Notes: generated by a model from the letters alone, not told the origin. Shown: positions 48,959 through 63,566, counted from the first letter of the stretch. The stretch is DNA of 64,000 nt from Paramecium octaurelia (GCA_905182995.1 CAJJDP010000003.1:191820-255819), one strand, 5' to 3'. Numbers and translations are program-made.

Positions 48959-49329
48959 GATTTCAATTTCTTGTGTAACATTTCCAATGCCAACTAGTAT
49001 TTCTCATCCTCTACCTTTTCTAATTTATTTTAAATCCCTTAGAATATTGTAAACAATCTAAGAGCAGTATAATCCATATATTTTAACAATCCTAAGAAGC
49101 TGGTTTATATTTTTATACAATATTCTCTTTTTATTCTATCTTGAATCTAATTAATATTTAGGATATATTCTTATAAATTTCAACATAAAATGCAAGAGAA
49201 TAATAAACTTAATTTTTGCTAATTTCTCTGTATACTGTTTAATTTATGCTAAAATGTTTATATCGATTATTTAACTCATTTGATTGACAAAGGTATTACA
49301 AGATACCTTCCAATTTTCAAGGAATTCAT
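48959..49329 (-). CDS. Small helical protein, exon structure uncertain
   Basis: A convincing C-terminal exon reads LEKVEDEKYQLALEMLHKKL then KSSF-TGA (48959-48961), 38 bp upstream of the NME7 start. Upstream pieces (IIDINILAQIKQYTEKLAKI; YYSLAFYVEIYKNISQILIR; MDYTALRLFTIFQGIQNK) lie in different frames, so two or more introns are needed. The ATG at 49329 (MNSLKIG, then a 32-nt intron) is the best start I found. All-helical, no known motif. Confidence 0.4.
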
Positions 49330-49456
49330 TTTCAGATAAGTTCAAGATTAGAATTAGTCTATTATTTCATGCTACCATACAGAAGCCCAAAACTACTGTA
49401 TAAATTAAGTATCTATTGCTAATTGAACTGATATTTGTATACATTTATTTTTTAAA

Positions 49457-50077
49457 ATGAATGATAAGTTCCTTTAATTAAGAAATAATTATTGCTATCA
49501 ATACAACAAGCGATTTATTAAAAATTATGAATAACCTCAATGTTCTTAAAGAGTGAAAACCGATACTCCTCCAATACTTAAACAAAATAAGTATACATAT
49601 CATTCGCCAAGGAAATTTATTAAAACTACTTAAGCTTCATTTTTTGATCATTTTAAAAAGTTTCCAACACCTAAGCCAACTGCTTATTAAACTTACTTAC
49701 AAACACTACTAGAAAATAAAATTGAAATTTAAGCCAAATAAAAATAGTAACCATCTTTCACTATGCATAATGTTAATGGTCAGAAAATTAACACCTATCG
49801 GCAAATAAAGGATTCGACAAATAATCAATCTAAACGTCATCATCAAATTAAATCTGAGATTAAAATGCCCTCAAAAGTTAATCAACAAAATAAATCCTAA
49901 TTTAATTCGCCACGAAAACTTTAAGAATCGTTCAAATAAATTTCAATAAAAAAATTCGACAGGATCAACATAGCGAGAGCATCAAATGAAGTTTAAATTA
50001 TAAGAAGTGATAGAATTCAGACTTTTGATAATAATTTTGATGACATTGAACCTTGGAACACTTCTGAAATAAAATGA
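49457..50077 (+). CDS. Hypothetical basic protein, about 206 aa
   Basis: Intron-less frame starting MNDKFLQLRNNYCYQYNKRF. It is Lys/Gln/Asn-rich with short SPRK motifs (YHSPRKFIKT; FNSPRKLQES), and ends FDDIEPWNTSEIK. Likely disordered; the repeated SPRK elements could be CDK or DNA-binding sites. Convergent with the next gene, 25 bp between stops. No family recognised. Confidence 0.7.
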
Positions 50078-50102
50078 TAGTGATTTATTAATTTTAATAA
50101 TT

Positions 50103-50933
50103 TCATATTTTTTCAATTTGATAGTTCTCCAAGTTATGAAATGATGAAGATCTCGAATTATGATGTTGAGCATATCTCTACTTTATTATTGGGTAATTGG
50201 AGGATTCATAATTTTATATTACCCTATGATTTATTAATTTAATACTTCACATATTATTAATTGGGTTACTGCACATATAATTATTGATAAATCACAGGAT
50301 GCTAATTTTTAATATGATTAACTTGTGGATTAGGCTGTGATTTCTTAGTTATGATCTTTACTGGAGTTGTATTAATCTTAGATTAATGATGCTGAGTGAT
50401 ATGCTGCACTTAGGGCTAAGCAATATGAGTTGGTGGCATTAGATAATGACATTCTCTTTTAAGATTCTCCTTATTATCGTTTTACCTATTGAGTATGTCT
50501 TGAAATCTTTTTTAAAATTCAAATTCATTATTCAGTTGAGTTTTCCCAATTTAAACTTGAGTAGTGTAGGCATTTTAACAATACAAATCCTTTAAATTGA
50601 TATCAAGCGATGTTGATTCAATATGATGATTGAATGATTAACTTCTCATTTTAAATGGTGCTTTGTTTTATTATTCTATAAGGTTCTAGTTATTAGTTCC
50701 CAAATTAGCAGTCACTTTTTTTTGTAGTTATTTATTTTCTTCTGAAATTATTCCTATTTTTTTTAAATTCAATTTGGGTATTTTTGGATCCTTCTCTACA
50801 GTGATTTCAGGGGGGATTATTTTCTAAAGATTGTTGAGTCTTTAGTTTATGTTTCTAAGGGCATTTTTAATTGATTCGCAATCAAGATCTGGTCTTAAAT
50901 GATTATATATTCTTACTCTTAACGAATTTACAT
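50103..50933 (-). CDS. Hypothetical Gln/Asn-rich protein, about 260 aa
   Basis: Start MQIRQE at 50933; a 23-nt intron leads to PDLDCESIKNALRNINQRLN, then PPEITVEKDPKIPKLNLKKI. The middle has MRSQSFNHHIESTSLDINLK and FEFQKRFQDILNRQ; a 22-nt intron near the end joins SSNYPIIKQRYAQHHNSRSS, ending ENYQIEKI. The long 3' part is His/Gln/Asn-rich and probably disordered. Divergent from LETM1, 50 bp between starts. Unknown function. Confidence 0.65.
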
Positions 50934-50983
50934 TAAATTTATAATAATATAATAGTGATTATTAAATAACACAAATAAAATAA

Positions 50984-52215
50984 ATGATCTTTAGAAATTT
51001 GAAAAGTCCATTACTTTCTAAAACCTTCAGGTCTCAAATACCCAGCTTTGGAGTATTGAATCATGAAAAGTTTCAAAAGAAAGTTGAGGGAAAAGGCAAA
51101 GTGACCAAATTCCTTTATGAGTTTTGGGAAATCCTTTATTAAGTATGAGTACAATTTTGTATGTTAGGGCACATGGGATTAATGTGTTGATGCTAAAATG
51201 ATGTTAAAGTACACGATTGCACAAAAGAAAACTGCTTTTATGCTATCTGAAATCACAAGAATCAGAAAAGATTTAGTAAAATTCATTCCTTTCTCTTTCT
51301 TTCTCATCGTCCCTGGGGCGGAGTTGCTTTTGCCTCCTTACTTGTATTTGTTTCCTAATGCATTTCCTACTACCTATTTATTCGACGATCAACTGGCGAA
51401 GAGATATATTACAAGAGATAGAAAGCAAATGAATTCTTATAGATATCTATTCCAGTTGATGAAACAACGCATTCCTTCAATTGAAAACATAAGAAACAAT
51501 CAAGATTACAATGCTAAGGGTCTGTAAGAACTAGTTTTAAAACACTCCCATCTCTTCATGACAAAATTGGATTACAGAGAATTTAACTCAGAACAATTGG
51601 TGCACGTAAATTAAATATATTGAGAGTTTAGTTATGCAAATTTTTAGGGATGGAGTTTTTTAGAGGAACCTACACTATTATGAAACTCACTAAACTTTTT
51701 GTTAATCTTCCAGTCTATTTCACTAATCTCTTTTATTGGCTAACAAGAAATCCAGAAAGAAGACCTTTAAACAGTGTTCTAAAAAATTGGAATTCACTCC
51801 TTCCCTTTCCACTTGAGGATTTAAAAAAGTCTTTGCTTTTATGGTAAATCAAATCACATCTCAGAAAAGTATGAATTGATTATTATAATATAGTTGGAGA
51901 GACAAGACAAGGCGTTTAGATTAAATGGATTTGGAGATAATAAGTTTGAAAGTATAAGGTAATTTGCAAGGGAAAGAGCCATTCCAGCATTAGTTATGCA
52001 GAAAGAGAACCCTGAACAAGATTTTGAATAGTAATCTAGTCATATAATTGTTTAGCTCTAAAAAGTAATTTAAAAGAGACTACATTGATTTCATTCATAA
52101 AGAATAAGTTTTTGAAAATCTAAAAATTTGGTATGCTGTTCTCTACTATGAGAGATATCATAATAGAATTGTCGAAGAGTATGAAGAAAGAGTCAGAAAA
52201 TATTTACTACATTGA
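50984..52215 (+). CDS. LETM1-like mitochondrial inner-membrane protein
   Basis: LETM1 proteins handle cation/proton exchange and ribosome binding at the mitochondrial inner membrane. The start MIFRNLKSPLLSKTFRSQIP is a plausible presequence. After an intron near 51140 the core reads ARVGINVLMLKMM-like sequence, then FIPFSFFLIVPGAELLLPPY and FPNAFPTTYLFDDQLAKRYI, the LETM1 signature (membrane helix plus the Pro-rich segment). The rest is helical (KLDYREFNSEQLVHVNQ; RQFARERAIPALVMQKEN) and ends ERVRKYLLH. No EF-hands, unlike human LETM1; closer to LETMD1 or fungal Mdm38 in length (about 370 aa). Confidence 0.85.
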
Positions 52216-52624
52216 TATGTTTCCATAAAATATTTTAAATAATGATTTATTATTCTAATTTAATTATTTGATATCACAAACTCAATCCAAATCCTTATCT
52301 CCAAACATACAATATTAAAATGAGGTTCTCTCTTTATTGTGATTTCAATTTGATTTTGTGAGTAAGAAGACTAGTTAATATGTGATCAAATTATGAGTAA
52401 TCAATTTTAACAGTTTCAATTAATTATTTCCCCAGTATTAAATTATTAATGATTTGATTTTTAAGTTTTTGATGTATAAGACATTCTGGTATTTTTGTGG
52501 TTAAGTATTATTCTTTGAAATATATATTTTATGTCTTAGAGAGGTTATTAAGATTAAGCTTAATAAAGATGCACGTTTAGCAAATAATTATGGCAGGATA
52601 TATATTAAATTTTTTAATTAATAA
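52216..52624. other. Intergenic spacer, about 400 bp
   Basis: AT-rich DNA between two plus-strand genes. It must hold the LETM1 3' end signals and the CDPK promoter. I see no conserved motif or open frame worth naming. Confidence 0.4.
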
Positions 52625-54210
<1,586 letters not shown>

Positions 54211-54297
54211 CATATTCTATGTTTTACATGCAAATTTATTGATAACGAAATTATCATACATTCACTTTTAACAAAATAATTTATTAATTAATATATA

Positions 54298-54953
54298 ATG
54301 GACAACACATCAACAGATTAAAAAGAGAATCCAGACAATTATCATGTTGAATAAGATTAAGAATAATAGTAATAGTAATAGCAAATGGAATAAATTCAGA
54401 AGGAAAAAGAAAAATGTTTAGAATTAAAAAACAAGGCAGGGTTGTTATTCAGTCAATTAAAGTATGAAGAAGCTGCTGATATCTACAATGAAGCTATTGA
54501 TTATTGTCCTTTAGAAGACTTGAATATGTTGTGCATCTTAAATTCAAATATTGCTATTTGTTTTATGAAGCAATCTGATTTTGAAAGTGCCTTAGAACAT
54601 TGCTCCAAAGCACTTGAATTCAACCCTGAATTCGTAAAGGCCTTGATGAATAGAGCTGAATGCTATGAAAAAACAGATAAATTAGAAGAAGCTTTAGAAG
54701 GTAATTGTTTCTAGAATATACTTTAGATTATAAGAAATTAAAAGAATTATAACCTAATGACAATTTAATAATTAAAAAATACATTGATTTAGATTAAAAA
54801 GTTTAAGAATTACAAGATAAAAGAAAGAATGAAGCTTTGAAGGGATTAAAGGATTTAGGTAATACATTATTAGGCAAATTTGGATTGAGTTTGGATAATT
54901 TTAAAATGTAATAAAATGAAAATGGATCATATAATATATAATTTTAATAATGA
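54298..54953 (+). CDS. TTC1: TTC1-like TPR protein
   Basis: Hsp90/Hsp70-type TPR cochaperone family. An acidic, poly-Gln N-terminus (MDNTSTDQKENPDNYHVEQD) precedes three TPR motifs: LKNKAGLLFSQLKYEEAADI, NSNIAICFMKQSDFESALEH and ALMNRAECYEKTDKLEEALE. A 26-nt intron joins DYKKLKELQPNDNLIIK. The C-terminus LKDLGNTLLGKFGLSLDNFK then QNENGSYNIQFQQ is the diagnostic TTC1 tail. Length about 210 aa. The stop codon ends one base before the convergent neighbour's stop. Confidence 0.9.
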
Positions 54954-54954
54954 C

Positions 54955-55588
54955 TCAAACAATTTATTTTTTTATATGTTTTGATTAATCCAACTTTATG
55001 GGAACTCCAGATAATATTTACATTAAAACACTTTGATCTTAAAACTATTCTGCAAACTCATTCTTCTCAATATTTATCCAAACCTTGCCAACACTTGTTA
55101 AATCTACTCTATGATAACTAAAATAGGATTCTGTCAGATTTGCAAACTCACTAACGTGAACAGTTTAGATTCTTGGAGTCCAAAATGCATTGAAATATTT
55201 GATCTCTACAAAATCACCTGTTTTCAAGAGTCTTACTTCGTGAATAGTCCTTTTTGAGAATATTTTTAAGAACATTAAACCTGCAAAACCTACTACTGTG
55301 CATAAAGTATATGAGGCACAATTCCATCCTCCAAAAACTAATTTTGAGTTGTAAAATTACTTGGCTAAATGTATTCCTAAGAAGCCAGAATACAATTTAA
55401 TGCTGTGAAAAAACTTAATCCTCTTAAGCACCATTACAATTAGTTCTAAATCTAAGTCTAATTTTTACTTCACCATTGTGTAATCTATAAATTAGACTTT
55501 TGTTTGTTTTATCAAAGATTAATTTTTCAGCTTCGACAATTCTAAAGTTCTATTTAGCAAAATTAAAAACAATTTTTGTAAAATTCAT
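54955..55588 (-). CDS. Two-span mitochondrial-type membrane protein (TMEM223/TMEM70-like)
   Basis: Start MNFTKIVFNFAKQNFRIVEA (basic, aromatic presequence-like). A 23-nt intron and then a second 23-nt intron give LQWCLRGLSFFTALNCILAS and FGGWNCASYTLCTVVGFAGL, two membrane helices in a hairpin. The C-terminal soluble part contains RTIHEVRLLKTGDFVEIKYF and VHVSEFANLTESYFSYHRVD, ending DQSKHIKKQIV. Hairpin plus conserved KTG/beta-rich tail fits the TMEM70/TMEM186/TMEM223 group of respiratory-chain assembly factors; the exact member is not certain. Confidence 0.6.
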
Positions 55589-56656
55589 ATAATTTTTATT
55601 TTAATCACTTTTCATTTTTGTGAATAGACAGCATTTGGTTTTAAGTTTATGATGTTTTTATCAAATAAAATTAACTTATTAGTATTAGTCCGATGAACAA
55701 TTTTGCAATTAGAGAACTTCTACAAAAATAATGGACTTCAGCAAATTTTAAATTATCACTTAAATCATAATAAACTTAAGATCAAATTTTCAATTCATGG
55801 ACATTAATCCTAAAGCTATAATTAGGAAACCAATTATTATTAGTTTTTTTGAAGAAATAATCAAAAAAATAATTATTATGCAATGGATGATAAGAATTTG
55901 ATTTTCCAAATGAAATAATACCTTAATGTAATTTTTTTCACCTTTATTTGATTATGATCATTAAAATTATTAATGATTCTTGCTTTTATTAAAAAATAAA
56001 TATTTAATTAGAGAAATATAAATAGTTATAATTATAGAATTAAAGAATTAAAAGAGAAAAAGATTTTATAAAAAAAAAGTTCGTTCGTTAACTATCATTT
56101 TAAGGGTAATATTATTAGTATTATTATTTTTATCCTGTCATGGTAATTTTCATATGCCTTAATTAAAACATCAATCCTACTTGAAAAATTGAAAATATCG
56201 ATTCTGGCAATTTTGAATTCTTCCATATGAAATTTCAACAAAATTCAACAATACAAAATATTAAGCTAAAGAAAAAATGTCTATATTAATTGAGAACACA
56301 ATCACTACATCCCTAAAAAATCATATTAGTTATATCAAGAAGATTTTCATTTTTTAGTGATTTAATTTCCAGTTTCTATATAAATATAATTATTTTCTCA
56401 AAAATAAAGATAACATTTCAAGTAAATATTTCTTAATATTGGCTGCCATACTTCAATAAAATTAGTTTTGAAAACTTGGAGGAAAAAATACAGAAAACTT
56501 CGGGTTATTGTTAAATAAATAGATATTTGATTAATATTAATATGTGATAATGATTTTATGAAATTATAAAGAACTAATTAGATGAAATTTTATATCGAAA
56601 TTGCGTAAACCATTTTCCAGTTATTATATTAATCTTGAAATTTCTTTTAAAAAAAA
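55589..56656. other. Gene-poor stretch, about 1.1 kb
   Basis: Promoter of the TMEM223-like gene plus spacer. A short plus-strand frame from the ATG at 55693 (MNNFAIRELLQKQWTSANFK) to a TGA at 55888 is protein-like but isolated, and a second frame over the same bases (LQLENFYKNNGLQQILNYHL) looks just as good. I do not call either. 55900-56650 is very AT-rich with nothing visible. Confidence 0.35.
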
Positions 56657-57237
56657 ATGTTAAAAAAAGCAAAGATTAATGATTATGAGACTCCCACAAG
56701 AAAAATAAAAAAACGAAATTTCATCGATCCTCAATTAAAACTTGGTCTGATAAATAGTGTTGTTATTGACCATTTACCAATTTATTAAGTTTTAAATTTA
56801 ATGTATTCTCTAGGCAGCACTATTACATAAAATCAAATATTCTTCTGCCAAACACATTGTCAGAAATTATCTAAGTGATACAGATAATTTCTTATCAAAA
56901 CAGAAAAAAAGGGGTAGGAAAATTATTTAAAACAATTTAAAAGTAATAATTGATGTCAATTCTGGAAAAATCAAGATCACAAGATCGACACAAACGATTT
57001 TGCCAACAAATTAATAACAAAATAATAATTAAACAATTCTTAATAATATCCTAAGCGATTTATCACATAACTTATTCAAGGAAATAAGCAAATCGCTAAA
57101 TAGTCACATTAAAAATAAATAGTACTATAGACTTGAATTTCCTATGATAAATCTCTCATTGGAGGAATAATTAACAAAAATTAAGACTATACTCAACTTG
57201 TAACATGAATAAATGAATTAAAAATGATTTCATATAG
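56657..57237 (+). CDS. Hypothetical basic protein, about 185 aa
   Basis: Start MLKKAKINDYETPTRKIKKR. A 25-nt intron (gttttaaatttaatg...tctag) joins SVVIDHLPIYQ to AALLHKIKYSSAKHIVRNYL, then SDTDNFLSKQKKRGRKIIQN. The tail is helical (NNILSDLSHNLFKEISKSLN), ending ILNLQHEQMNQK. The KKRGRK and RKIKKR clusters look like nuclear localisation signals; the LPIYQAALLHKIKYSSAKH segment could be a small helical DNA/RNA-binding domain. Family not recognised. 57238-57651 is AT-rich spacer. Confidence 0.65.
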
Positions 57238-57651
57238 TTTTATTTTTATAAGATTTCATATTGTAATAAAACAAAAAATATTTATAATTATATTAATAAT
57301 ATTTAAATAATGTCCCTAAATTAGATTTTATGAAATTTTGATATCCATTTCGAATCTATTCGATATATATATTTGTAGCTATCTATTAAGAATTATCTAT
57401 TTTTGTTATTAAGTTTATTAATTAACTTCTTGAAAATTCTGTTATTCGGGCTGTTTTTATTTTATAAACATTTAAATCATGAATGACTAAATTTTAACTT
57501 ATTATCAATTTAAAAAAACCTACCATAATAATTATTTATCAACATTATGGATATGGTGATGTTGATTAATTAAAAATACTTTATACCGCATTATTATTCA
57601 TAAATGAAATGTTTATATCTTCATAATTTTGCATCAAATTATTAATAAATT

Positions 57652-58278
57652 ATGAAAATAAATTCCACATCTTCCGAATAAAGAAAGAAAGCTTAGATCT
57701 AAAAAATTGGTAAAATTGATGCTCATTAAATTGTTTAAAATAATCAATCATTTGAGATTGATGAAGAATTCTTGAAAAAGAAAGAAAAAAGAAATCGTAA
57801 ATTTTTTTTAAAGCGATCTATTTCTTTGTTATAGATCTGTAAATAAAGTGGAAAGATAGATTTTTCCGTAGGATCAGACTTCCTCCACATTGAGATTATG
57901 TAAGGAGGACATTACCCTCTGAATTAATAGAATCTAAAAGATATTTGTTCAGAGATCCATCTCAATGATGCAGAGTTCTATTAATCTAACGTAACTTATA
58001 GTTTAAATAACGCTTCTAAATGTATTCTAAAGAATTGTAGAAATCCTTAATCAGAATAAAATTACAAATCTTTTACATAAATTTAATAATAAATAAAAGA
58101 AATTAATGCATTTTGCTAAAACAATTTGAAACAGGATTATAAAAATTGTCAAGTTGATCCATAATAAATGGAATCCATTTTGAAACAGTAAAATAATTAG
58201 ATTCTTTAAGTAATTCAAGAAACAAAGTAAATTTTGGTGGAATAGCATAAAGCTATAAAAAACACTTTGTAATGTTGA
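57652..58278 (+). CDS. Hypothetical protein, about 208 aa
   Basis: Open as a single exon: MKINSTSSEQRKKAQIQKIG, EIDEEFLKKKEKRNRKFFLK, SGKIDFSVGSDFLHIEIMQG, a Cys/Asn-rich middle (NASKCILKNCRNPQSEQNYK), and a coiled-coil end (ESILKQQNNQILQVIQETKQ, ILVEQHKAIKNTLQC). No family recognised. A GT...AG span near 57798-57836 could be read as an intron, but removing it breaks the frame. Confidence 0.7.
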
Positions 58279-59624
58279 ATATGCAATTTATAATTAAATA
58301 TTCTGTTTTAATTTATTTTTTTTAATGATTCTAATCGTGTGTTGAAATTCGATTTATTTTTTGTTTTCAGATTCGTAATGAAGCTTAAGAATTTTTTTGA
58401 AAAAAACTTCTAAATAAAAAGTATTCCTTACAATTTCATATAATTTCGAGAGTTATTATTCAACAACCTAGTTGTTGATATTTTAGTTATCGACTTATTT
58501 AAGATTAAAATTAGGTAATGGATTGTTCTATAAATTTATTTACATGACTTATTATTTTGTAATTGATGACAAATCCAAGGCTTATAGTTATTTAAACAAA
58601 TTTACTATTACTGAATGAAATAACGATGCCTAAATAATTCTCCAAATTATAGGTATTTTCATGCATTTATTCATTGTTCCTTTTATAATTCAAGCTAATA
58701 GCGTACTATCTTTGAAGAATGATCATTTATACTTCTATCCACTTTACTATTAACAAACAATAGTGATGATAACATTATATTTTAATTTAATAAATCATTA
58801 TTTAATATAATAGAAATAGTGAGACTTAGCTTAAACAATTTATTTAGCTCTTTAGAGTTTAGTAAAACAAAAGAATATAAACAGCAAATTAATTCAAATA
58901 GATAAGCTCTAATAAATTTATTAAATATTAAACTCACCTTAAGTATGTTAAATTAACATTAATTTTGCAATAAAATAAGACATTCTTTATTTTCTTCACT
59001 TTTATTTTAGAATTATCTCAAATATACGATAGCCTAAAATAAAATTAAGCCTAACTAAGGACTTTCAATTAAATGAAATTTTTTTATATTAAATTATGTT
59101 TCTACATAAATTGCGTTGCTGTTTCGAAGTTTTGATAGGTAAAAATAAGGAATTCATCCTTAAAACCATAACACCTGCTTAAATAATTAATAAATTAAAA
59201 TAAACATGTTTATATTTAATAATTTAATATGAGGGTTTATTAATTACATTGATTTTATGCAGCTGAAGCTTCATCTTCATTGTAATTATAGAGGCTTTTT
59301 TTTGAATAAAAAATATTTATAATCTAATAATTTTAATAACAAATTGTTTAATTAAAATTTTAAGTCTCATTAAATCTATCAATTTGCTGATAAACTTGCT
59401 TTCTCTAATAAAATAAAAATCTAAGCAGTATGAACAAGGTCTATTATTCTATGACTTAATTGGATTCATCATCAAAGCTATTTCTAAGTAATACTAAATT
59501 AAATTAATTTATCAGAGAGCAGAGGATAGGCTGCAAAAGAAACGGACATCTATATTGTCAAAAGGGAATTATTTGATTTAGACTATGTAAATTAATAGGC
59601 TAAATTGTCATGAATGAATAGGTT
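58279..59624. other. Gene-poor stretch upstream of the tRNA, about 1.3 kb
   Basis: No gene can be supported. An ATG at 58378 opens 63 codons (MKLKNFFEKNFQIKSIPYNF) without convincing continuation. The rest is highly AT-rich with many stop codons in all frames once TGA is counted on both strands. Confidence 0.4.
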
Positions 59625-59696
59625 GCCCTCTTGGCCAAGTGGTTAAGGCATCTCCCTAGTAAGGAGAAGATCGACGGTTCGACCCCGTCAGGGGGC
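59625..59696 (+). tRNA. tRNA-Thr (anticodon AGU)
   Basis: 72-nt cloverleaf. Acceptor stem GCCCTCT pairs with AGGGGGC (two G-U pairs). D arm: GCC-AAGTGGTTAA-GGC. Anticodon stem TCTCC/GGAGA with loop CTAGTAA, giving anticodon AGT, read as AGU and normally modified to IGU, decoding threonine ACN. T arm: GACGG-TTCGACC-CCGTC. No intron and no encoded CCA. It stands alone between protein genes, and its GC content is far above the surrounding DNA. Confidence 0.95.
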
Positions 59697-59704
59697 TTTT
59701 TTTT
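59697..59704 (+). terminator. RNA polymerase III T-run terminator of the tRNA
   Basis: Eight consecutive T residues directly follow the last base of the tRNA, the standard pol III stop signal. Confidence 0.75.
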
Positions 59705-59769
59705 ATTTGATTAATTTAAAGTAAAGTCTTTATTTTATTTTTGCAGAATAAAACACTTATATTTTTAAA

Positions 59770-61254
<1,485 letters not shown>

Positions 61255-61519
61255 ATTAACATATGATATATTATTCAAAATAGACAATCCTCAATATAGT
61301 ATTTATCATACTTGAAATCAATGATCATTTTCTAATATTTAATTTAATAATTACCAATAAGTTTAGTAAACAAATTGTTTTTCATATTTTTCAAAATAGT
61401 ATTTCTTTTAAATTTGATCTTATATCAAATTATGGAAAATAACTAATTTTAATAATAAATATTAAACCTTGACTTTTATTTCAAGAGAGAAATTTATTAT
61501 CATTAATATTATTTATATA

Positions 61520-61922
61520 ATGAGCAATAAAAATCCAATAATGTAAGACAATGCCTAAACTAATAATTCTCTAATTAAAGAAAATGAATCAAAAGTTATT
61601 AACAATAAAAGCTAAGTGCAGTAATTAACAGAGGAATAGAAATTACAATAAGTATAATGCTTAATTCCATATTTAAGATGGATTAATTTAAGAAGTTTTT
61701 ACAATAAACAGGCATTTCAGATGCATTTTAAGTCATTTTTGCTGAGATAATTGATAAAAGATTAAAAGAGGAAGATAGTTACAAATATACAGCTGATAGA
61801 TTGAGAGAGATTGGAAAAGGTTTGAGTACAGAATAAATGGTAAATTAATTATTAATTCTAACTAGAAAGCAAAAGCTGATATGTAAAAAAAAGAATTAGC
61901 AGAAAAAATGAAAAAAAAATGA
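61520..61922 (+). CDS. MYCBP (AMY-1)-like small helical protein
   Basis: An N-terminal polar segment (MSNKNPIMQDNAQTNNSLIK) precedes a 26-nt intron (gtataatg...atttaag), then the core MDQFKKFLQQTGISDAFQVI, FAEIIDKRLKEEDSYKYTAD and RLREIGKGLSTEQ. A second 26-nt intron joins a short Lys/Glu coiled coil. The core aligns by eye with MYCBP (QFRRYLEKSGVLDTL ... LDFLKHHLG), which in cilia binds AKAPs and radial-spoke-type proteins. About 115 aa, normal for MYCBP. Similarity is modest, so this is a proposal. Confidence 0.55.
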
Positions 61923-62113
61923 GTGACACAAAATTTATTATTCTTATTATATGTTTAAAACTAATAATAAATATTTTCTGCCACATACAATTTGTTTTGT
62001 ATCTAATTATTTTTAGTGCCTTTATTCTCAGTATTAAATCATATAAATGAAACTGATGTATTTTAAAATATTAATATTTTCTAATAAAATTATGTTTATA
62101 TAAAATATTAACT

Positions 62114-62490
62114 TCAAATTAAGTCGATCTCTTCATCAGAAAAGGCTTAATTATATGTAAATGGGGATTGTTTTTTCTTTAAAGATAAAGAACTTGATTT
62201 CATGAGTTTTTAATTTGATAGAATGAGTTAAACAATTTCAAGTATTTGCTCATATGGAACATTTTGTTCATTAAAATATAAGGGATGCTAATCAAATAAA
62301 AAAGATGTAATTTTATCAGCATCGTTGATTTGAACCATCTCATTAAATTATATCTTATACATTTTCGTTTTATTGTCCGGTTGTCTTCTTTAGTTCAACA
62401 TTCTTACTTATACACTAATCCTAAAGCAGGAGGGTAGTATTGACATACGATTTTACGAGCTTGCAAAGGTTTCTTAGCTCTTAAACTCAT
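62114..62490 (-). CDS. CEP19-like centrosomal/ciliary protein
   Basis: Start MSLRAKKPLQARKIVCQYYP. The next segment PPALGLVYK, a 20-nt intron, then RQPDNKTKMYKIQFNEM corresponds to the CEP19 motif PPAIILIYE...KGKIRQRIMPV. Then ITSFLFDQHPLYFNEQNVPY, EQILEIVQLIL and an end SPFTYNQAFSDEEIDLI. CEP19 recruits RABL2 to the ciliary base for intraflagellar transport. At about 117 aa it is shorter than the human protein (163). The N-terminal PPxLGLxY motif is the strongest evidence. Confidence 0.7.
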
Positions 62491-62624
62491 AACAATATTT
62501 AATAATTTATGTAAAATATTTTCAAAATTCTAGATATCACGTAATCGTGAACATTTTAAACATTTAAGATTTATAATTCTTTATATGAATAAATAAAAAA
62601 GAGTTTTATATTTTTTCAACAATA

Positions 62625-63566
62625 TCACATTTCAGTTCTTATGGATTACTTAAATAAATCAACTTTTAGCTTAGTATTTTATTTTAAAGTTATTTATTTA
62701 TCAAACTTAACATAATACTTCTTAATTCTTCTGAAGGAAGTATTATAATTAGCCTTGAATCCTAGAATTAGGTACCTTTGTCTATTATTTATACATCTAA
62801 CTTTCACTATGATTATTATTATTAATAATAATTGTATAGTTTCCTGTAATTCTGTCATATATTTTAAAATTTCATTATCGAGTTCATCAATAATTGATCA
62901 TATTTTATATTATATTCGTTTAATCAATTTTGATCTTCATTTTCAACTGCTTGATTGTAATATCAGTCGAATCCAATTAAATTGTTTTTTACTAAAGTGA
63001 TTACAAATTTGTAGAATCATTTTGCTTTAACTTTGAATAGAATTTCGATTTATAAACATTGTTCTTCAATTTTTCTATTTATTTGAACAAGGATTCAGCA
63101 TTTTTCATATTTTTGTTTATTTATTAATTTGCTTTGATGAGTACTCCTCATACTTAAACTACACTTTTCTTCTATAATGAGCATATTGCATTGATTCGAA
63201 TTTTTATCTCATAGATTAAAAGATGATTACATTCCTTCAAAATTCTTCTGATTTTTGTTCTTAATTTAAATTTACTTATTATTATTACCTAAGTTTTCCT
63301 ATTTCAGCTCATCAATAATATATTTATAAAGGTCTATTTGCTAAAAGGATAATCCTTCTCGAGTACGTTATTTACCAGATTCATAGAGTGACATCTTTTA
63401 AGTTAATCAATTCAGACTTGCACTTCTCTTATTTTAATATCATCATATTCAGTATTTTTAAGAATTATGATGACTATATTTGTGTACTCTAATAATCCTT
63501 CAATAGCTTAGTTATTTAATTCTTTTATTTTGGCTCTTAAAATGAAAAATTAAAGTTTCTGTTCAT
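62625..63566 (-). CDS. Coiled-coil protein, about 290 aa (exons approximate)
   Basis: Best start MNRNFNFSFQEPKQKNQITK at 63566, continuing LLKDYQSTQIQSSQFLKILN. Later pieces in other frames are clearly coding: SLYESGKQRTREGLSFQQID then LYKYIIDELKQ, then CSLSMRSTHQSKLINKQKYE and INRKIEEQCLQIEILFKVKA. The last exon reads LDNEILKYMTELQETIQLLL, then RCINNRQRYLILGFKANYNT, ending DLFKQSIRTEM. Four or more introns are implied and not all are placed. Almost entirely helical, probably cytoskeletal. Confidence 0.6.

Noticed and set aside
51198-51847. Separate small ORFs inside the LETM1-like gene
   Set aside because: They appear separate only under the standard code or without splicing. They belong to one gene at 50984-52215.
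54955-55469. Alternative start MVLKRIKFFHSIKLYSG for the TMEM223-like gene
   Set aside because: Splicing from the upstream ATG at 55588 with two 23-nt introns gives a continuous protein with a presequence-like N-terminus and both membrane helices.
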